Source: Aurantiochytrium sp. KH105
Taxonomy: Eukaryota > Sar > Bigyra > Thraustochytrida > Thraustochytriidae
Direction: 5' to 3'
Length of the DNA: 64,000 nucleotides
NCBI GenBank assembly: GCA_003116975.1
Contig: BGKB01000028.1
Coordinates: 124,001-188,000, forward strand
In this document: piece by piece, positions 19,584 through 30,400 of the stretch
Numbering within the stretch: position 1 is the stretch's first letter
How the letters are laid out: every line of letters starts with the position of its first letter
Notes under the pieces: generated by a model
What the model saw: only the letters and a program-made list of their open reading frames with translations
Database searches by the model: none
What the model was told of the DNA's origin: nothing
Made by a program: the position numbers and the translations under genes

Positions 19584-21881
19584 ATGCCAAGAGGGAGTAT
19601 GGAGGGCCAGCGCGTGAGCGGCGCACTGCGACGCAGCCTGCGGAGCGTTCGCCTGTCCCTTGCGAAGCGACTGCAGAAACGAGCGGATCAGAACTCTGAG
19701 AATGCCGAAGACGACGAGCACTCGCAACTTGAAGGAGACGCGGCGCGCGCCGTCAACTTGCAGGGCGTCTTAAGCGCTGCAGTAGCGGTCGCTGACCTCG
19801 AACAAATGTGGTCAAACACCAAGTCGCAATGCCCAAAGGACGCGTCCGTGGACGAGGCCGTTGATTGCATCAACTTTGAGTCCATGACCTTTGCGGAGAG
19901 CGACAACGACGCCATCCAAGTCATCCAGGCTCGATCAATGCCGATGTCGTTTCTTGTAGCGAGTCTCGCTCGAACCTTTGACCCCACCACGACTGTTGTA
20001 ATTGGTGACTTCTGGTCACGTCACTCGGCGGCCTTCAAACCAAAAAGAAATCAAGCCGTCCTCCTCGTTTTCAAAAGCTGGGATGACCCTGGGCCTTTGC
20101 GCGACCCACGGGCTCTTCGCAGGCTCCTACGAGTGCCCAAGAATCACCAAATTGATTTTGTGTATGGCCAACAGGCGCTTGTGGATGCCCTACATCAAGA
20201 ACGAACCGACGACCTCTGCACTGCTGCAGAGACGATGCGCACAGCCATATGGTGGCGCACGGGCCAGCTTCGTACACTCACTCTGGCGCGTTGCGAGCGA
20301 GTTTGGAACCTCTTACGGGACGCCTGGAAGAATGCCATTGAGAGCACGCTGCACGATGCTCTTGAAGACGCGGAGGCCGACGCACGCCAGTTGAGTTTTT
20401 CGCTGCGCACCGCGGCTGCTCGTGTGATGATGAAGCTCGAATTTTTCCAAGAGGCTGAAGATCTCCTTGCACAAAGTGATGAAGATGCTGCATGTCTTGA
20501 TGACGGTGTGGAGAAAATGCTTGCCCAAGCGAAGACAGCCTCGTTGAGGGGCAGCCTCTTTGCGACTCGATTTCAGAGGCCAGAGGCTGTTGACTCTCAT
20601 CAGAAAGCCATCGACATGATGAAAACTCTGGTGGAAGAGCGTGATCGTCTCGGTTCAAATGAGAATCATGGTGGAAGCGTGCTCTTGCAGGGGCAGTATC
20701 GGCTTGTCGCCGCTCTTGATGCCAGGCATGTTGGCGAGACTGCAACATACTTGACGTGGGCAACCGAGGCGGATGAAATTCTTCGTTCTGCCGAGGGTCC
20801 GCTGGCTCCGATTTGTCTGGACGCACGCCTCGAGCTTATTCGCGCGCATTTTTATATGGGCAAGTATGAGAATTGCCTCGAGGACTTTGAGACGCTTCGG
20901 GGCGACATGAAAACCGTGCACGGGCCCAATCACCTGTCTCTTGCTCGACTTAACATCGAGCTTGCGGAACTGCACGATGTCTTTGCCCGATTCGAAGAGG
21001 CTCAGGTGTTGTGCGAGCGGGCAATCGCCATTTGTGCCTCTCACGACACGTTTGCATCGGAGCTTCTTTGCGCACGTGCAATCGTTCGTCTCAGTGTCAT
21101 TGCGCGCGAAAATGGATGGTATTTGTCCTCACTCGAGCTCGCCGAAGATGCACGTGCGCGCTATGATCTCTTGCTTCCGGCCAATTCGCCATTGCGACTG
21201 CCCGCCATGAATTCACATATTCGTGCTCTTCGCGTTCTCTTCCGTCACCATGAAGCAAAACGCTTCTCAGAGACTGCTCAGGGATTGATCAAAAGCACAA
21301 TCGGTCTCCGTCATCCCGATAGCTTTGCGCTGAGGCGCAGTTATGGTGAAATACTTTGCCGTAGGGAATTTTGTCAATTGGCAAAGGGCCTCACGGTCTT
21401 GTTTGAAGTCCGTGAAGATGCTGAGCGAGCCTTTTCGGACCATCATGTTATGACTGCGTACTGTACTGGGTCGCTTGGTAGCAAAGAACGAAGTCCGAGG
21501 AGACTTGGACGGACGATTAAGATTCTCGAGGGAGTCTTTGGCGAGAAGCACTATCGCACTGCCCATTACATTGCTGACCTTGGCAACGTCTCGAACGTAG
21601 AATCAGGACCCAGAAGCTCTCTTGAATTGAATCTCGAAGCCTTGGCGATTCTGGAAAAGTGGTTTCCGAACTCAAACCATCACCCTACGATTGGGGTCAT
21701 CCTGTTCAACGTGGCGCATCGCCTTGACAAACTCGGCGAAATTGAGGAGGCGTACGAGTGCATGCTGCGCGTCAAGGAGATCTTTGCTAATGGTTATCCG
21801 AAAGAGCACTATAACACTCAACGCTGCCACGAGTATCTCCAGAGTCTCAGCCACCGACGTGCCAGAGTTGCGCATCGTTGA
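19584..21881 (+). CDS. TPR-like repeat protein, paralogue 1
   Basis: 765 residues from 19584. An ATG at 19599 (AGTATGG) has better context, and another in-frame ATG lies at 19494. A basic N-terminus (LRRSLRSVRLSLAKRL) precedes a module at about 116-206 with RSMPMSFLVASLA and IDFVYGQQALVDAL. The remainder is helical hairpins of TPR/kinesin-light-chain style, for example YENCLEDFETLRGDMK and a C-terminal GEKHYRTAHYIADLGN. The TPR call is by pattern, since individual repeats are diverged. The next gene is its tandem paralogue: both share the MPM module, the YG-x6-AL motif and the G-(E/K)-(K/D)-H-(Y/F)-R-T end motif. TPR solenoids bind partner proteins; the partner is unknown. It shares a divergent spacer with the coiled-coil gene. 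Confidence 0.83.
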   Translation: MPRGSMEGQRVSGALRRSLRSVRLSLAKRLQKRADQNSENAEDDEHSQLEGDAARAVNLQGVLSAAVAVADLEQMWSNTKSQCPKDASVDEAVDCINFESMTFAESDNDAIQVIQARSMPMSFLVASLARTFDPTTTVVIGDFWSRHSAAFKPKRNQAVLLVFKSWDDPGPLRDPRALRRLLRVPKNHQIDFVYGQQALVDALHQERTDDLCTAAETMRTAIWWRTGQLRTLTLARCERVWNLLRDAWKNAIESTLHDALEDAEADARQLSFSLRTAAARVMMKLEFFQEAEDLLAQSDEDAACLDDGVEKMLAQAKTASLRGSLFATRFQRPEAVDSHQKAIDMMKTLVEERDRLGSNENHGGSVLLQGQYRLVAALDARHVGETATYLTWATEADEILRSAEGPLAPICLDARLELIRAHFYMGKYENCLEDFETLRGDMKTVHGPNHLSLARLNIELAELHDVFARFEEAQVLCERAIAICASHDTFASELLCARAIVRLSVIARENGWYLSSLELAEDARARYDLLLPANSPLRLPAMNSHIRALRVLFRHHEAKRFSETAQGLIKSTIGLRHPDSFALRRSYGEILCRREFCQLAKGLTVLFEVREDAERAFSDHHVMTAYCTGSLGSKERSPRRLGRTIKILEGVFGEKHYRTAHYIADLGNVSNVESGPRSSLELNLEALAILEKWFPNSNHHPTIGVILFNVAHRLDKLGEIEEAYECMLRVKEIFANGYPKEHYNTQRCHEYLQSLSHRRARVAHR

Positions 21882-22365
21882 GTCTCTCCCTGCTTGAGGC
21901 CTAACGTTTCATCCTTTTCATTTTGTTTCCAACGATCGGTTTCCAAACCAAAGAAGAGCTCCTCGGCCCTACTTGCTCGTACGCCAAGCACGCACGATGA
22001 AACGCCCTTGCGAACGATCGCTACACGCGGGAGCCGTCATCCAGCCTGTCTACCTCTACCCTCTTTCCCCTCTCATCGCCGCACAAGCGAGAACAACCGG
22101 AGCCAACGCGTCTCGCAGGCCGTACGGTACGCCCGGCGCTCTCGCTCGCAGCATCACGAATTCGCGTTGCGCAAACTGCACGCGCTCGCACCGCGATGCG
22201 GCAGTGCGGGTTGCGGCCGGCGGAGAACGATTCGCGCGCACACTCTTGCTCGGCCGCGGCGAGCTTGACGAGCTTGAAGCAAACGAGAAAGCGTCCGGCG
22301 GCGGAGAGGCCGAGCCCCCCCTCGCCGGCGCCCTCCCCGTCCCCGCGAAGCTGGCGAGCACCGCC
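21882..22365. other. Spacer between tandem TPR genes
   Basis: 484 bp. The downstream frame is open across most of it (from 21973), but the sequence lacks the conserved features of the paralogue and I treat it as promoter and 5'UTR. No repeat of note. Confidence 0.5.
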
Positions 22366-24774
22366 ATGGCGGAGCCCGCGGCGGCCGAGGCGGCCGGGAT
22401 GGAGATGGAGATGGAGATGGAGCCCGCGGACGCGCCGAGGCGCGCCTCGTGGCGGGCGAGCCTCGCGCGCGCGCGCGTCTCGCTCCGGGAGCGCGCGCTG
22501 CGGCTGGCGGGCCGCGACGCCGCGGCCAAGAAGGCCGGCGGCCCGCCGCTAGGCCCTCGAACGGCGCAGGTCGACGCTCTGTGCGAGCTCTGGGAGGCGG
22601 TGAAGGACGGGACCGCCGCCCTCGACGCCGAGGGCCGCGAGACTACCGCGTCCGTGGACCCCGAGAAGAGGCACGCCTGGACGGTGAACCAGGTGCTGGC
22701 CATCGCGCCATATGCCAAGGCCATAGGCGGCAACAGGGTCAGCAGCAGCAGCAGAAGGAGTAGCAACATGGATGGCGCCAAGAGTCTGACCGACGCGGGT
22801 GGCGATGGCAACACCGCTGCCGATGCAGATGCCGCGGACGCAAAGCCAGTGTATGTACTGTACGCGCCGCGCATGCCAATGGAAATCTTTGTGAATATCC
22901 TGGAACGGGAACTTCCTCATCGTACAGTCTTGGCTCAGGCACTGCACCCGCGCCTAAAAAATCCGAAGAGGAGCTTGGAGCAAACGGCCCTCCTCTTTTC
23001 CGATTTTGACGATGATGGCCCGCTCCATGAGGCTGAAATGCTTGCGAGCCTAGATTGCATCGCGCAAAACCACTTTAAACTCGACCTTTTGTACGGACCG
23101 TCGAGCATCGAGGAGGCATTGAAGGGTCCCATCGACCCTCTCCTTGAGGCGGTTGGCACCCTCGAGACAATTTGGCATAACCGCAAGCCCCATCCGACAC
23201 CGGACGACAAAACAAATGACCAGAAACGGGCCGCGACGCTTCAGCGTCTGCGAGAGTGCTGGGCTTTGCACGTGGAAGATGCAGTCGAATCAGCGAGGCA
23301 GGATGAAACCATCAGTCAGGAAGCCTTTGAGAGCCTCTTGTGCAACGCAGGGCGTCTGCTGACAGCTTTGGACCCCCGCGCCTTTGGATTCATGGCCGCA
23401 GACTACCTGCAGCGTGCTGTTGAGATGGCGCGAAAGAGAGGAAATGGCGAAGAGAGTCTTGCCTTTGTAGAGGCGAGCACTTCTTATGGAGCCTACTACG
23501 CGGCAATTTTTGCCGGCAAAGATGCCCTTGCGCATTACGAAGCTGCTTTGCCGATCCTCAGACGCCTGATCGATAAGGGCGAGGTCCATACCCCCGAGCT
23601 ATTCCCCGGGCTGACGCTGGAAGCCGCTCGTGCCGCGGCACGCTGCGGCCATTTGGCGGAATATGAGCGTCTTGCCAGAGACGCGGTGGATGCCTTCAAA
23701 GCAATCGAGGATCCTACTTTCACGGGGGCCCTGGCCGCTCAACACGAGCTTGGACGTGCTTTATTCCTTATGGGGCATCATGAAGAGGCTCTTCATGAGC
23801 TCTGGTCGGTCCAGCAGGAGCTCAAAGCCAGCAGAGCGGACCCCATGCGTCTTGGTTACGTGCATCTGGACCTTGCAAATGTGTACCGGTCGCTTGCAAA
23901 CTGGGAGCAAGCAGAAGCTTCGCTGGACGGAGCAGCAAAAACATTTCCGCGGGGTTCGACCGCACAGTGCGTTCTTGCGGAGGTCGAACTCCTCGTTCAA
24001 AGGTCACGCCTGAAAATGAGTTTGAGTGAGCTTCAATCCGCAGCTGAGGTCGGAAAGCTCGCACTCGAAAAGGCGCGCGAGAACCTTGGTCCGCAGGATC
24101 TGTCCCTCTGGTCTCCGCTTCTTTATCTTGGCGAGGCGCAGCTCAAGCTTTTCAAGTTTAATGTTGGCATGAAACTCATGGAAGAAGCAATGGAGATTAT
24201 TAAATTGCATGCGAACGAGCAGCATGTTTGGTACATTGACGTACAGGCCCACTATGCGCGCGCCTTGGGTCACATGCAGGTTCAACGCCATCATGAAGCC
24301 CTCCGCGCGGTTGATGAGTGTCTTGCGAAAATCCAAAACGCTGGGATTTCTCCGCAGCATCCATGGTTCGGCGCGGTGACGTCGCTTGCCGGGGGCATTC
24401 GTCGCAATCTGGATGAGGTCGAGCAAGGCATTGCTGTTTTGGAGATGTGTTTCGGCAAGGATCATTTTCGGACTACTCCTTACCTGCTCGAGGTGGCGGA
24501 CATGCAAAATGGTGACGACAAGGTCGAGACAAGTTTGCGCATTGTGCGCATTCTTCACTCCAGTCTTCCCGGGAGACCACATGTCTATCTTGGCATCGCA
24601 CTTTGCAGCATCGGAATGCGCGCGAGGAATGATGGCGACTATGAGACTGCTGTCGACTGCTTTGAGGAGGGGCAATTCATCTTCGAAGCCGTCTATCCCG
24701 TTGGTCACCCTAATCGCAGTTCTTCCCAGTACTTTCTTATGGACTCGCGCAGGTGTCTCGGCAGTCAAGGTTGA
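22366..24774 (+). CDS. TPR-like repeat protein, paralogue 2
   Basis: 802 residues from 22366, chosen because CACCGCCATGG is an optimal start context and lines up with the short N-terminus of paralogue 1. The frame is open a further 131 codons upstream. The N-terminus has an ATGGAG repeat encoding (Met-Glu)n, then a basic helix (WRASLARARVSLRERALRL) like that of paralogue 1. The conserved module at about 162-255 contains PRMPMEIFVNILERELPHRT and LDLLYGPSSIEEAL. Helical TPR-like hairpins continue to the end, including YLQRAVEMARKRGNGEESLA and FGKDHFRTTPYLLEVADM. The N-terminal third has an extra Ser-rich/Asp-Ala-rich insert (about 124-155) missing in paralogue 1. Divergence is considerable, so the duplication is old. 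Function is unknown. Confidence 0.85.
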   Translation: MAEPAAAEAAGMEMEMEMEPADAPRRASWRASLARARVSLRERALRLAGRDAAAKKAGGPPLGPRTAQVDALCELWEAVKDGTAALDAEGRETTASVDPEKRHAWTVNQVLAIAPYAKAIGGNRVSSSSRRSSNMDGAKSLTDAGGDGNTAADADAADAKPVYVLYAPRMPMEIFVNILERELPHRTVLAQALHPRLKNPKRSLEQTALLFSDFDDDGPLHEAEMLASLDCIAQNHFKLDLLYGPSSIEEALKGPIDPLLEAVGTLETIWHNRKPHPTPDDKTNDQKRAATLQRLRECWALHVEDAVESARQDETISQEAFESLLCNAGRLLTALDPRAFGFMAADYLQRAVEMARKRGNGEESLAFVEASTSYGAYYAAIFAGKDALAHYEAALPILRRLIDKGEVHTPELFPGLTLEAARAAARCGHLAEYERLARDAVDAFKAIEDPTFTGALAAQHELGRALFLMGHHEEALHELWSVQQELKASRADPMRLGYVHLDLANVYRSLANWEQAEASLDGAAKTFPRGSTAQCVLAEVELLVQRSRLKMSLSELQSAAEVGKLALEKARENLGPQDLSLWSPLLYLGEAQLKLFKFNVGMKLMEEAMEIIKLHANEQHVWYIDVQAHYARALGHMQVQRHHEALRAVDECLAKIQNAGISPQHPWFGAVTSLAGGIRRNLDEVEQGIAVLEMCFGKDHFRTTPYLLEVADMQNGDDKVETSLRIVRILHSSLPGRPHVYLGIALCSIGMRARNDGDYETAVDCFEEGQFIFEAVYPVGHPNRSSSQYFLMDSRRCLGSQG

Positions 24775-25099
24775 CCGGCTGCATTGCACGCGCGCACTCT
24801 TTCGTGATTCACCAGACTGTCTGCAGAGATGCAAAGCGAGTCAACGCGTCGTCACTTGATACGCTTTTTGATAAAAGTAAACCATACAAACTCTTGTTGT
24901 TGTTCACGTTCTTCCTCTGCAATTCAAGTCATCCATTGGGCCGGCCAACGAAATTTGAACGGGGCGAAGCGAAGTGAACCAAAACGAAACAGCTTCGCGC
25001 GAAAATCAGTGAACTAAAGAAGCGGAAAGGTACAACAAATAAAAGACCTGAGAAAACACGTCGCCCTTATGGGCCAGCCCGCATGCGAATGCTGCGGAG
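24775..25099. other. Convergent spacer
   Basis: 325 bp between the stop codons of the second TPR gene and MOCS3. I see nothing in it beyond AT-richer 3'-flank sequence. Confidence 0.5.
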
Positions 25100-26500
25100 C
25101 TAGTCCAAATAACTTGCCATTCCACCTGGCACGTGGGCAACTGAGCAATTTTCTTCCTTGAGAAACGTGTCGAGAAAACGTGCTGCGATTTTTGAATCGT
25201 TTCCTCGATTGCAGAACGCGACGACGTCAACACGGCGCCCTCCACAAGTAGCCACTTGCTTGCGGACGCACTCGAGGATGCGGGCCTGCTCACCTTTGTC
25301 AGCGACAAGCGCATCCACAAAGATGTTGTGCGATCCTTCGAAACGAAGCATTTCTCGAAAGCGAGCTTCACGCACGTCAACAAGAAGAACACGCTTCGGA
25401 TCAAGTCCTTGCATCTTGTCCCATGACAAAGTCGCGACTTTGCCCTCACCAGGAACTGCGCCGGCGGTGACGACGTTGCACGTTGCAAAAAGCTCGAAAT
25501 CATTTGCAAACGAGGCTGAGTCGCGCAAGGATTGAATCGTCGGAGCCGTGGGAGAGCAAAGCGCGCATGTTTTGCGACGATTCTCTGGCAATTTCACCCG
25601 GCGCATGCCCAAATGCTTGGGAGCACCGTCAAACATGTGAAGGAATTTGCCGAAAACCTCTTGGCGCGTTGCAGGGTCTGCGCCAAGGTACTGCAGGGCC
25701 AGAAGAGCCTGGAGCGACCCAACCATGTAAGGGACGGGTCCAAGCACTCCGTCCTCCTGACAGGTGGTGCGATGGGACCGTGGTGGCGGTTGCGGGAACA
25801 TGCATCTGTAGCATGGCCCATGCGGCGCGTAGAGAGCGACTTGGCCCTCGACACCTTGTGCTGCCGCAAGGATGACGGGTTTCCCCGCGAATCGACAGGC
25901 ATCGTTAACAAAGTACTTGGAGGCAAGGCTGTCAGTGGCCTCGATGACAAGATCAACCTCTGCAACGAGTTGCATCACGTTCCTTGCACTTAGGTAAAAC
26001 GGATACACGTCAACCTTGACCCCGCTGTTGATGCGCTTCACAGCGCGCGCCGCTGATTCGGCCTTGCGCGCTCCCACTTCAGCTTCGCTGTGCAGCAGCT
26101 GGCGGTGCAGGTTCGACAGCTCCACGTCGTCGCCGTCGACGACCCCGAGGCGCCCCACCCCCGCCGCCGCCAAGAGGCCAATCACGGGGCTCCCAAGGCC
26201 TCCTGCGCCGACCACGAGCACCTTGGCGTCGCGGACCCTCGCCTGCGCGTGCGCCCCGAACCCGGGCACGGCCAGCTGCCTCGCGAACCTGGCCAGGTCC
26301 TCGTGCGAGAGCCCGGCGTCCGAGGTCTCCCGCAACCACGGCGCTGCCGACGCGATCTGCTTCTTCTTCGTCTTCTCCTCGCCCTGCTGCGCCTCCGTCT
26401 CCCCCGTCTCCCGGGCCCTCCTCGCGCCAGCCCGCGCCGCGCACGCCGCCAGCGCGCCCAGCGCCGCGCACGTCCACGCGCACGCCGCCAGCCGCGCCAT
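25100..26500 (-). CDS. MOCS3: MOCS3/UBA4: E1-like adenylyltransferase and sulfurtransferase
   Basis: 466 residues from the ATG at 26500 (CGCCATGG). It adenylates and then thiocarboxylates URM1 (tRNA wobble-uridine thiolation) and the MOCS2A/MoaD subunit (molybdopterin synthesis). The ThiF/E1 domain has the nucleotide-binding VVGAGGLGSP (about residue 95), DxDxVELSNLHRQ-type sequence, Zn-binding CYRCMF and CALC pairs, and a conserved Cys at 247 in TCQEDGVLGPVP. A C-terminal rhodanese domain has its active loop at FCNRGNDS, with Cys430 as predicted persulfide carrier. Unusually, the first 25 residues are hydrophobic (ACAWTCAALGALAACAA), like a signal anchor or organelle signal, whereas the family is cytosolic. 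It is divergent from the WD40-Roc-COR-TIR gene. Confidence 0.95.
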   Translation of the reverse strand: MARLAACAWTCAALGALAACAARAGARRARETGETEAQQGEEKTKKKQIASAAPWLRETSDAGLSHEDLARFARQLAVPGFGAHAQARVRDAKVLVVGAGGLGSPVIGLLAAAGVGRLGVVDGDDVELSNLHRQLLHSEAEVGARKAESAARAVKRINSGVKVDVYPFYLSARNVMQLVAEVDLVIEATDSLASKYFVNDACRFAGKPVILAAAQGVEGQVALYAPHGPCYRCMFPQPPPRSHRTTCQEDGVLGPVPYMVGSLQALLALQYLGADPATRQEVFGKFLHMFDGAPKHLGMRRVKLPENRRKTCALCSPTAPTIQSLRDSASFANDFELFATCNVVTAGAVPGEGKVATLSWDKMQGLDPKRVLLVDVREARFREMLRFEGSHNIFVDALVADKGEQARILECVRKQVATCGGRRVDVVAFCNRGNDSKIAARFLDTFLKEENCSVAHVPGGMASYLD

Positions 26501-27448
26501 GGCGAGCGCTTTCGACGCCGATCTGCGGCCGCCTCTCGCGCCGCGAGGCGACACAGCTCGCGCGGCGCAGCAAGGGCTCGCGCGGCCGGCCACCTCGCGC
26601 CGGCCCGCGGCTTGGGGCAGCGGATTGAGGTCTAGAGCGCCATCACAATCGAAGGCTCGCAGCGAGCGTCGGTTCGCAGGCGCGAAATTGGCGCAACAAC
26701 TCGTATCCTGACGACGAGTCCGAAGGTCTCGCGCGCGTGCCTGTGGCTAATGCGACCTCGAGAAACAGCGCGAGCCTCCTGGTAAAAGCTTGTGAAGCAA
26801 GCTCAGAAACGGCACCAACCCGCTTCATTCTTCAGCAATCGAGAGAGTGCTAGCAGCTGCAGAGCTCGAAGACCTCATCTCCCGCTAGACTTCGAGACGC
26901 CATTGTCTTCACAGCACAGTCATCGCAAACCTCCCACTATGCAGTGCCCGTCGTGCCGTTGTCGCGCGAACAAGTTCTGACTATCGCCTCATTCGCTGCC
27001 GTCGAACGAACAAACGGACAGTCCTACTACAATCCTCGAATACGCACCAATACTACTTGCAAGGAGAGAAAGAAGATCGACTGCATGTGCACGCGCCGGA
27101 ACTCTTCGCCCAAACACCTAACACACCCTCTTCGCCCTCGCGCCTCGGCGCGGCAGGCAGGCAGGCAGGCAGGCAGGCAGGCGCGCAAAGCGCAAGCCAG
27201 CGACCCCGTCCCTCTTTCTCCGCGCGGGCGCCGCCGCGACACGCTCCGTCCGCGCGCGCCGGCGGAAAACGCGCCGAGGCCGCATCGCATCCCAGGTTCT
27301 CCCGTCTCGCCCTTCCTTTCCCTCCCCGCGCCCGAGTCTCCCTCTCTCTGCCTTCTTGCCCCCTCTGCGCCGCAGCCGCTCGCTCGCGGCGCTTCTGCGC
27401 GTCGCTTGCCCGCCCTCCCGCCCTCGCTCCCTCGCCGCCGTTGCCGCC
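26501..27448. promoter_or_regulatory. Divergent promoter region, MOCS3 and WD40-Roc-COR-TIR genes
   Basis: 948 bp between two starts. It contains a (GGCA)7 array at 27152-27182 and CT-rich sequence near 27290-27360. The right-hand 93 bp are open in the downstream frame but come before an optimal start codon, so I read them as 5'UTR. No gene seen. Confidence 0.6.
27152..27182. repeat. (GGCA)7 tetranucleotide repeat
   Basis: Perfect repeat of 4-bp units, about 270 bp upstream of the WD40-Roc-COR-TIR start. Confidence 0.92.
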
Positions 27449-30400
27449 ATGGGCCGCATCCTAGGCGACGTGCTCGGCGTCGCGCAGTCCGCCGACCTCG
27501 TGCTGGCCGCCAGCTGGAACGACAGCGCCTTGCGAGCATGGAGCAAGGAGGACGGCGCCCTCGTCTTGGAGATGAAGATGCCCAACAACAGGGCGGCCAG
27601 AACTGTGGCCGTGCAGGGCAACCTCGCCGCCGTGGGGACTGACGCAGGCGGCCTCTTCCTGATCGACCTGGCCACCGCCTCCGTCCTGCGCGCCCTCCAG
27701 GGCCACACCGGCAATGTCTGCAGCGTCATCTTCGACGGCAACGAGATCATCTCCGGTGGCGGAGTGCACGACTATACCGTCCGAGTCTGGGACAAGATCA
27801 GCGGCCGAGAGACCTTGAGGATCGACGCCGGGGCGCCGGTCTTCGGCGTTGCCGCCCACGAGAACCTGCTCGTGGCCGGGTTGAAAGACAACACCGTGCG
27901 CATCTTCGACCGGGCCAGCGGCGGCCCACGCCACGTCCTCGCGGAGGCCACAGGCAGGGTCAGCGCGGTCGCGATCGACGCGCAGCGCATGGTGAGCGGG
28001 TCCGGCGACAACGAGGTGAAGGTCTACGCCGTGCCTTCCCTCCAGCTCGTCCGCGTCCTCGAAGGACACACCAGCTGGGTGAACTCTGTCGCGCTTGAGG
28101 AAGACCGCATCGTGAGCGGGGCCGTCGACAACACGGTCAGACTCTGGGACGCGCGCAGCGGAGACGCGCTGCACGTCTTGCAAGGACACTCGGCAACGGT
28201 GCTGTCGGTCTCTCTCCTGGGGTCGGAGATCGTGAGCGGATCTGATGACAGGACCGTGCGCATCTGGGACGCGGAGACGGGCGCCTCCACGCGCGTGCTG
28301 GACGGCACGGAGGCCGTGCGGCCCATCGAGGAGGTGCTCACGGCTTCTGCCGCGACTACTGCGGCGAAGGAGGCGCTCAAGGCGGCGCTGGCGAACGGAG
28401 ACCCCGCGGAGCTGGGCCGCTGCAAGCTCATGGTCGTCGGCCAGGGCGCCGCCAGCAAGACGTCCGTGGTGCGCTCGCTGCTGGGCGTGCCGCCCGTGGC
28501 GGAGTACATCTCGACGGTGGGCGTCGAGCTCAAGCGCACCGATGCAGAGTCCTGGGAGGAGATCAAGGACCCCGACAGCGGGTTTGAACGCCAAGCGTAC
28601 CGCGTGGCGGCGCTGCGCATGGACGTGCAGGAGCAAGTGGCGAGCAAGAAGCGGCAATCGCTGCCCAAGCGCGTCTCCCAAGGCACTTCAAATGTCGTCT
28701 TTGGACGCCGGCGTTCTTCTGCGGCACAGACTTTCGTTGCAGAGGTGCAGGTGGAGCTGGTACCCGAGGCCGATGTGGCGCGACGGTTCAACATGGCGGA
28801 GATCGAGGACATGGCCGGCAACACCGAATCAGGCGAGAAGATCTTCTTTACAATCTGGGACTATGCGGGTCAGAAGGTCTTTTACGCGCTGCACCACATT
28901 TTCCTCACGCGCGAAGGTGGCGTCTTCATGGTCGTCTTTGACATGCAGGAACTCCTCTTCAAGCAAGACCAAGCCGTGGAGTACCTTTCCTTTTGGCTCA
29001 ACTCGGTCAAGCTGCATGCGCCCAAGGCCCCTGTCCTTTTGGTCGGAACACACTACGACCAAGTCTCGAACCCTGGCAGTCTGCAGACTGTAGAAAAAAC
29101 TCTGCGGAATGACCTCAAGGCGCTGCGTGGTGTCAAACTCGTCAAAAACCACGCGCAAAGACTGAGCTTCTTTCCGATCGACAACATGAGCTCTGCGGCA
29201 GATCGTGCCGTCGACCTTCGGCAAGCCGTTGAAGAGACCGCCTCGGAGCTCGAGTCCGTTTCGCAAAAGATCTCGCTACGCTGGCTCAAGGTCATTGACG
29301 ACCTCATGAAGCTTGACTGCGATCACGTTCCCTTTGCAGCGGTGCAGGAACTGGCGGATCAGTATCACGCTGGCGAACAGACAGACGAGCTTCTCAAGTT
29401 TTTCCACGAACTCGGCATGCTCGTTCATCTACGCGCCACCGACACCTTGCACGATAAGGTGGTTCTGAACCCGCAATGGCTCTTGGACGAGCTGGCGCGA
29501 GTGATTGCGGACGAGATCCATGTCCAAGATATCAACTTTGATGAGAGGCTTGCCGATCTCGAACTCGAGGACGACTTTGCACTCTTACGCGAGAAAGGCA
29601 TTGCTTCACGATCTCTGCTCGAATACTTGTGGAACGACGAAGAGGTCGACTACCTTGTGGAGTTCATGCGCGGCGCCATGCTGCTGTCGAACTGGAACTT
29701 CCCAGAGAGGTCGCTGCCGAGACAGCGCCAAAACGAGACACTCTACCTCGTGAGCAGTTTGCTCAAGAACTCGACAGACTCTCGTCTTGACGCAGAAATT
29801 GCCGATATGGGCACCGGTCTGACATGCGTCCTTGACTTTTCCGATTTCTTTCTCCCAGATGGTGTCTTTGCGCGAATGCTCTCGCTTTGCGCGCAGTACA
29901 GCGGAGATGCGAACAAGGGTAAGCGCGCGCCTCAGCTCGCCGGAGATCGAGCGATTGTTCGCTTCGGCCTCTCAATATTTGCGCTCGTGGAGGACGGCAA
30001 CAAAATTTGGGTTCGCATCGCACAAGACGCGCCCCAACCGGCAACAACACTCAAGACACTGGTGAGTATCTTTCGTGGGGCGCGCGATGCCGTGTTTCGG
30101 GACTTACCCTGGGAGCTTCTGTTGCAGTCCCCGTCAGACGACTCCGTGCTGGTCAGGTATGACGACATGGTCGAGGCACGCGAGTCCGGGGAACGCCTGG
30201 TCATGTCTGTGGGAACGAGAAATGCCAGCGTTCCAGAGTTTGCTCCTTTTTTTGAGGACGGCTCATTGACGGAAGATGAGGTTGATACGAGTCCTGTGGA
30301 GAGGGAAAACATTCCGCTCGCTGCTGGACTCAAGTACCACGTCTTCCTGAGTCATCGCCAGTATGATGCAGGCGACGCTTGCAACCTCATGGCGGAGAAG

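Noticed and set aside
21973-22365. 131-codon N-terminal extension of TPR paralogue 2
   Set aside because: No counterpart in paralogue 1, and an optimal start context lies at 22366.
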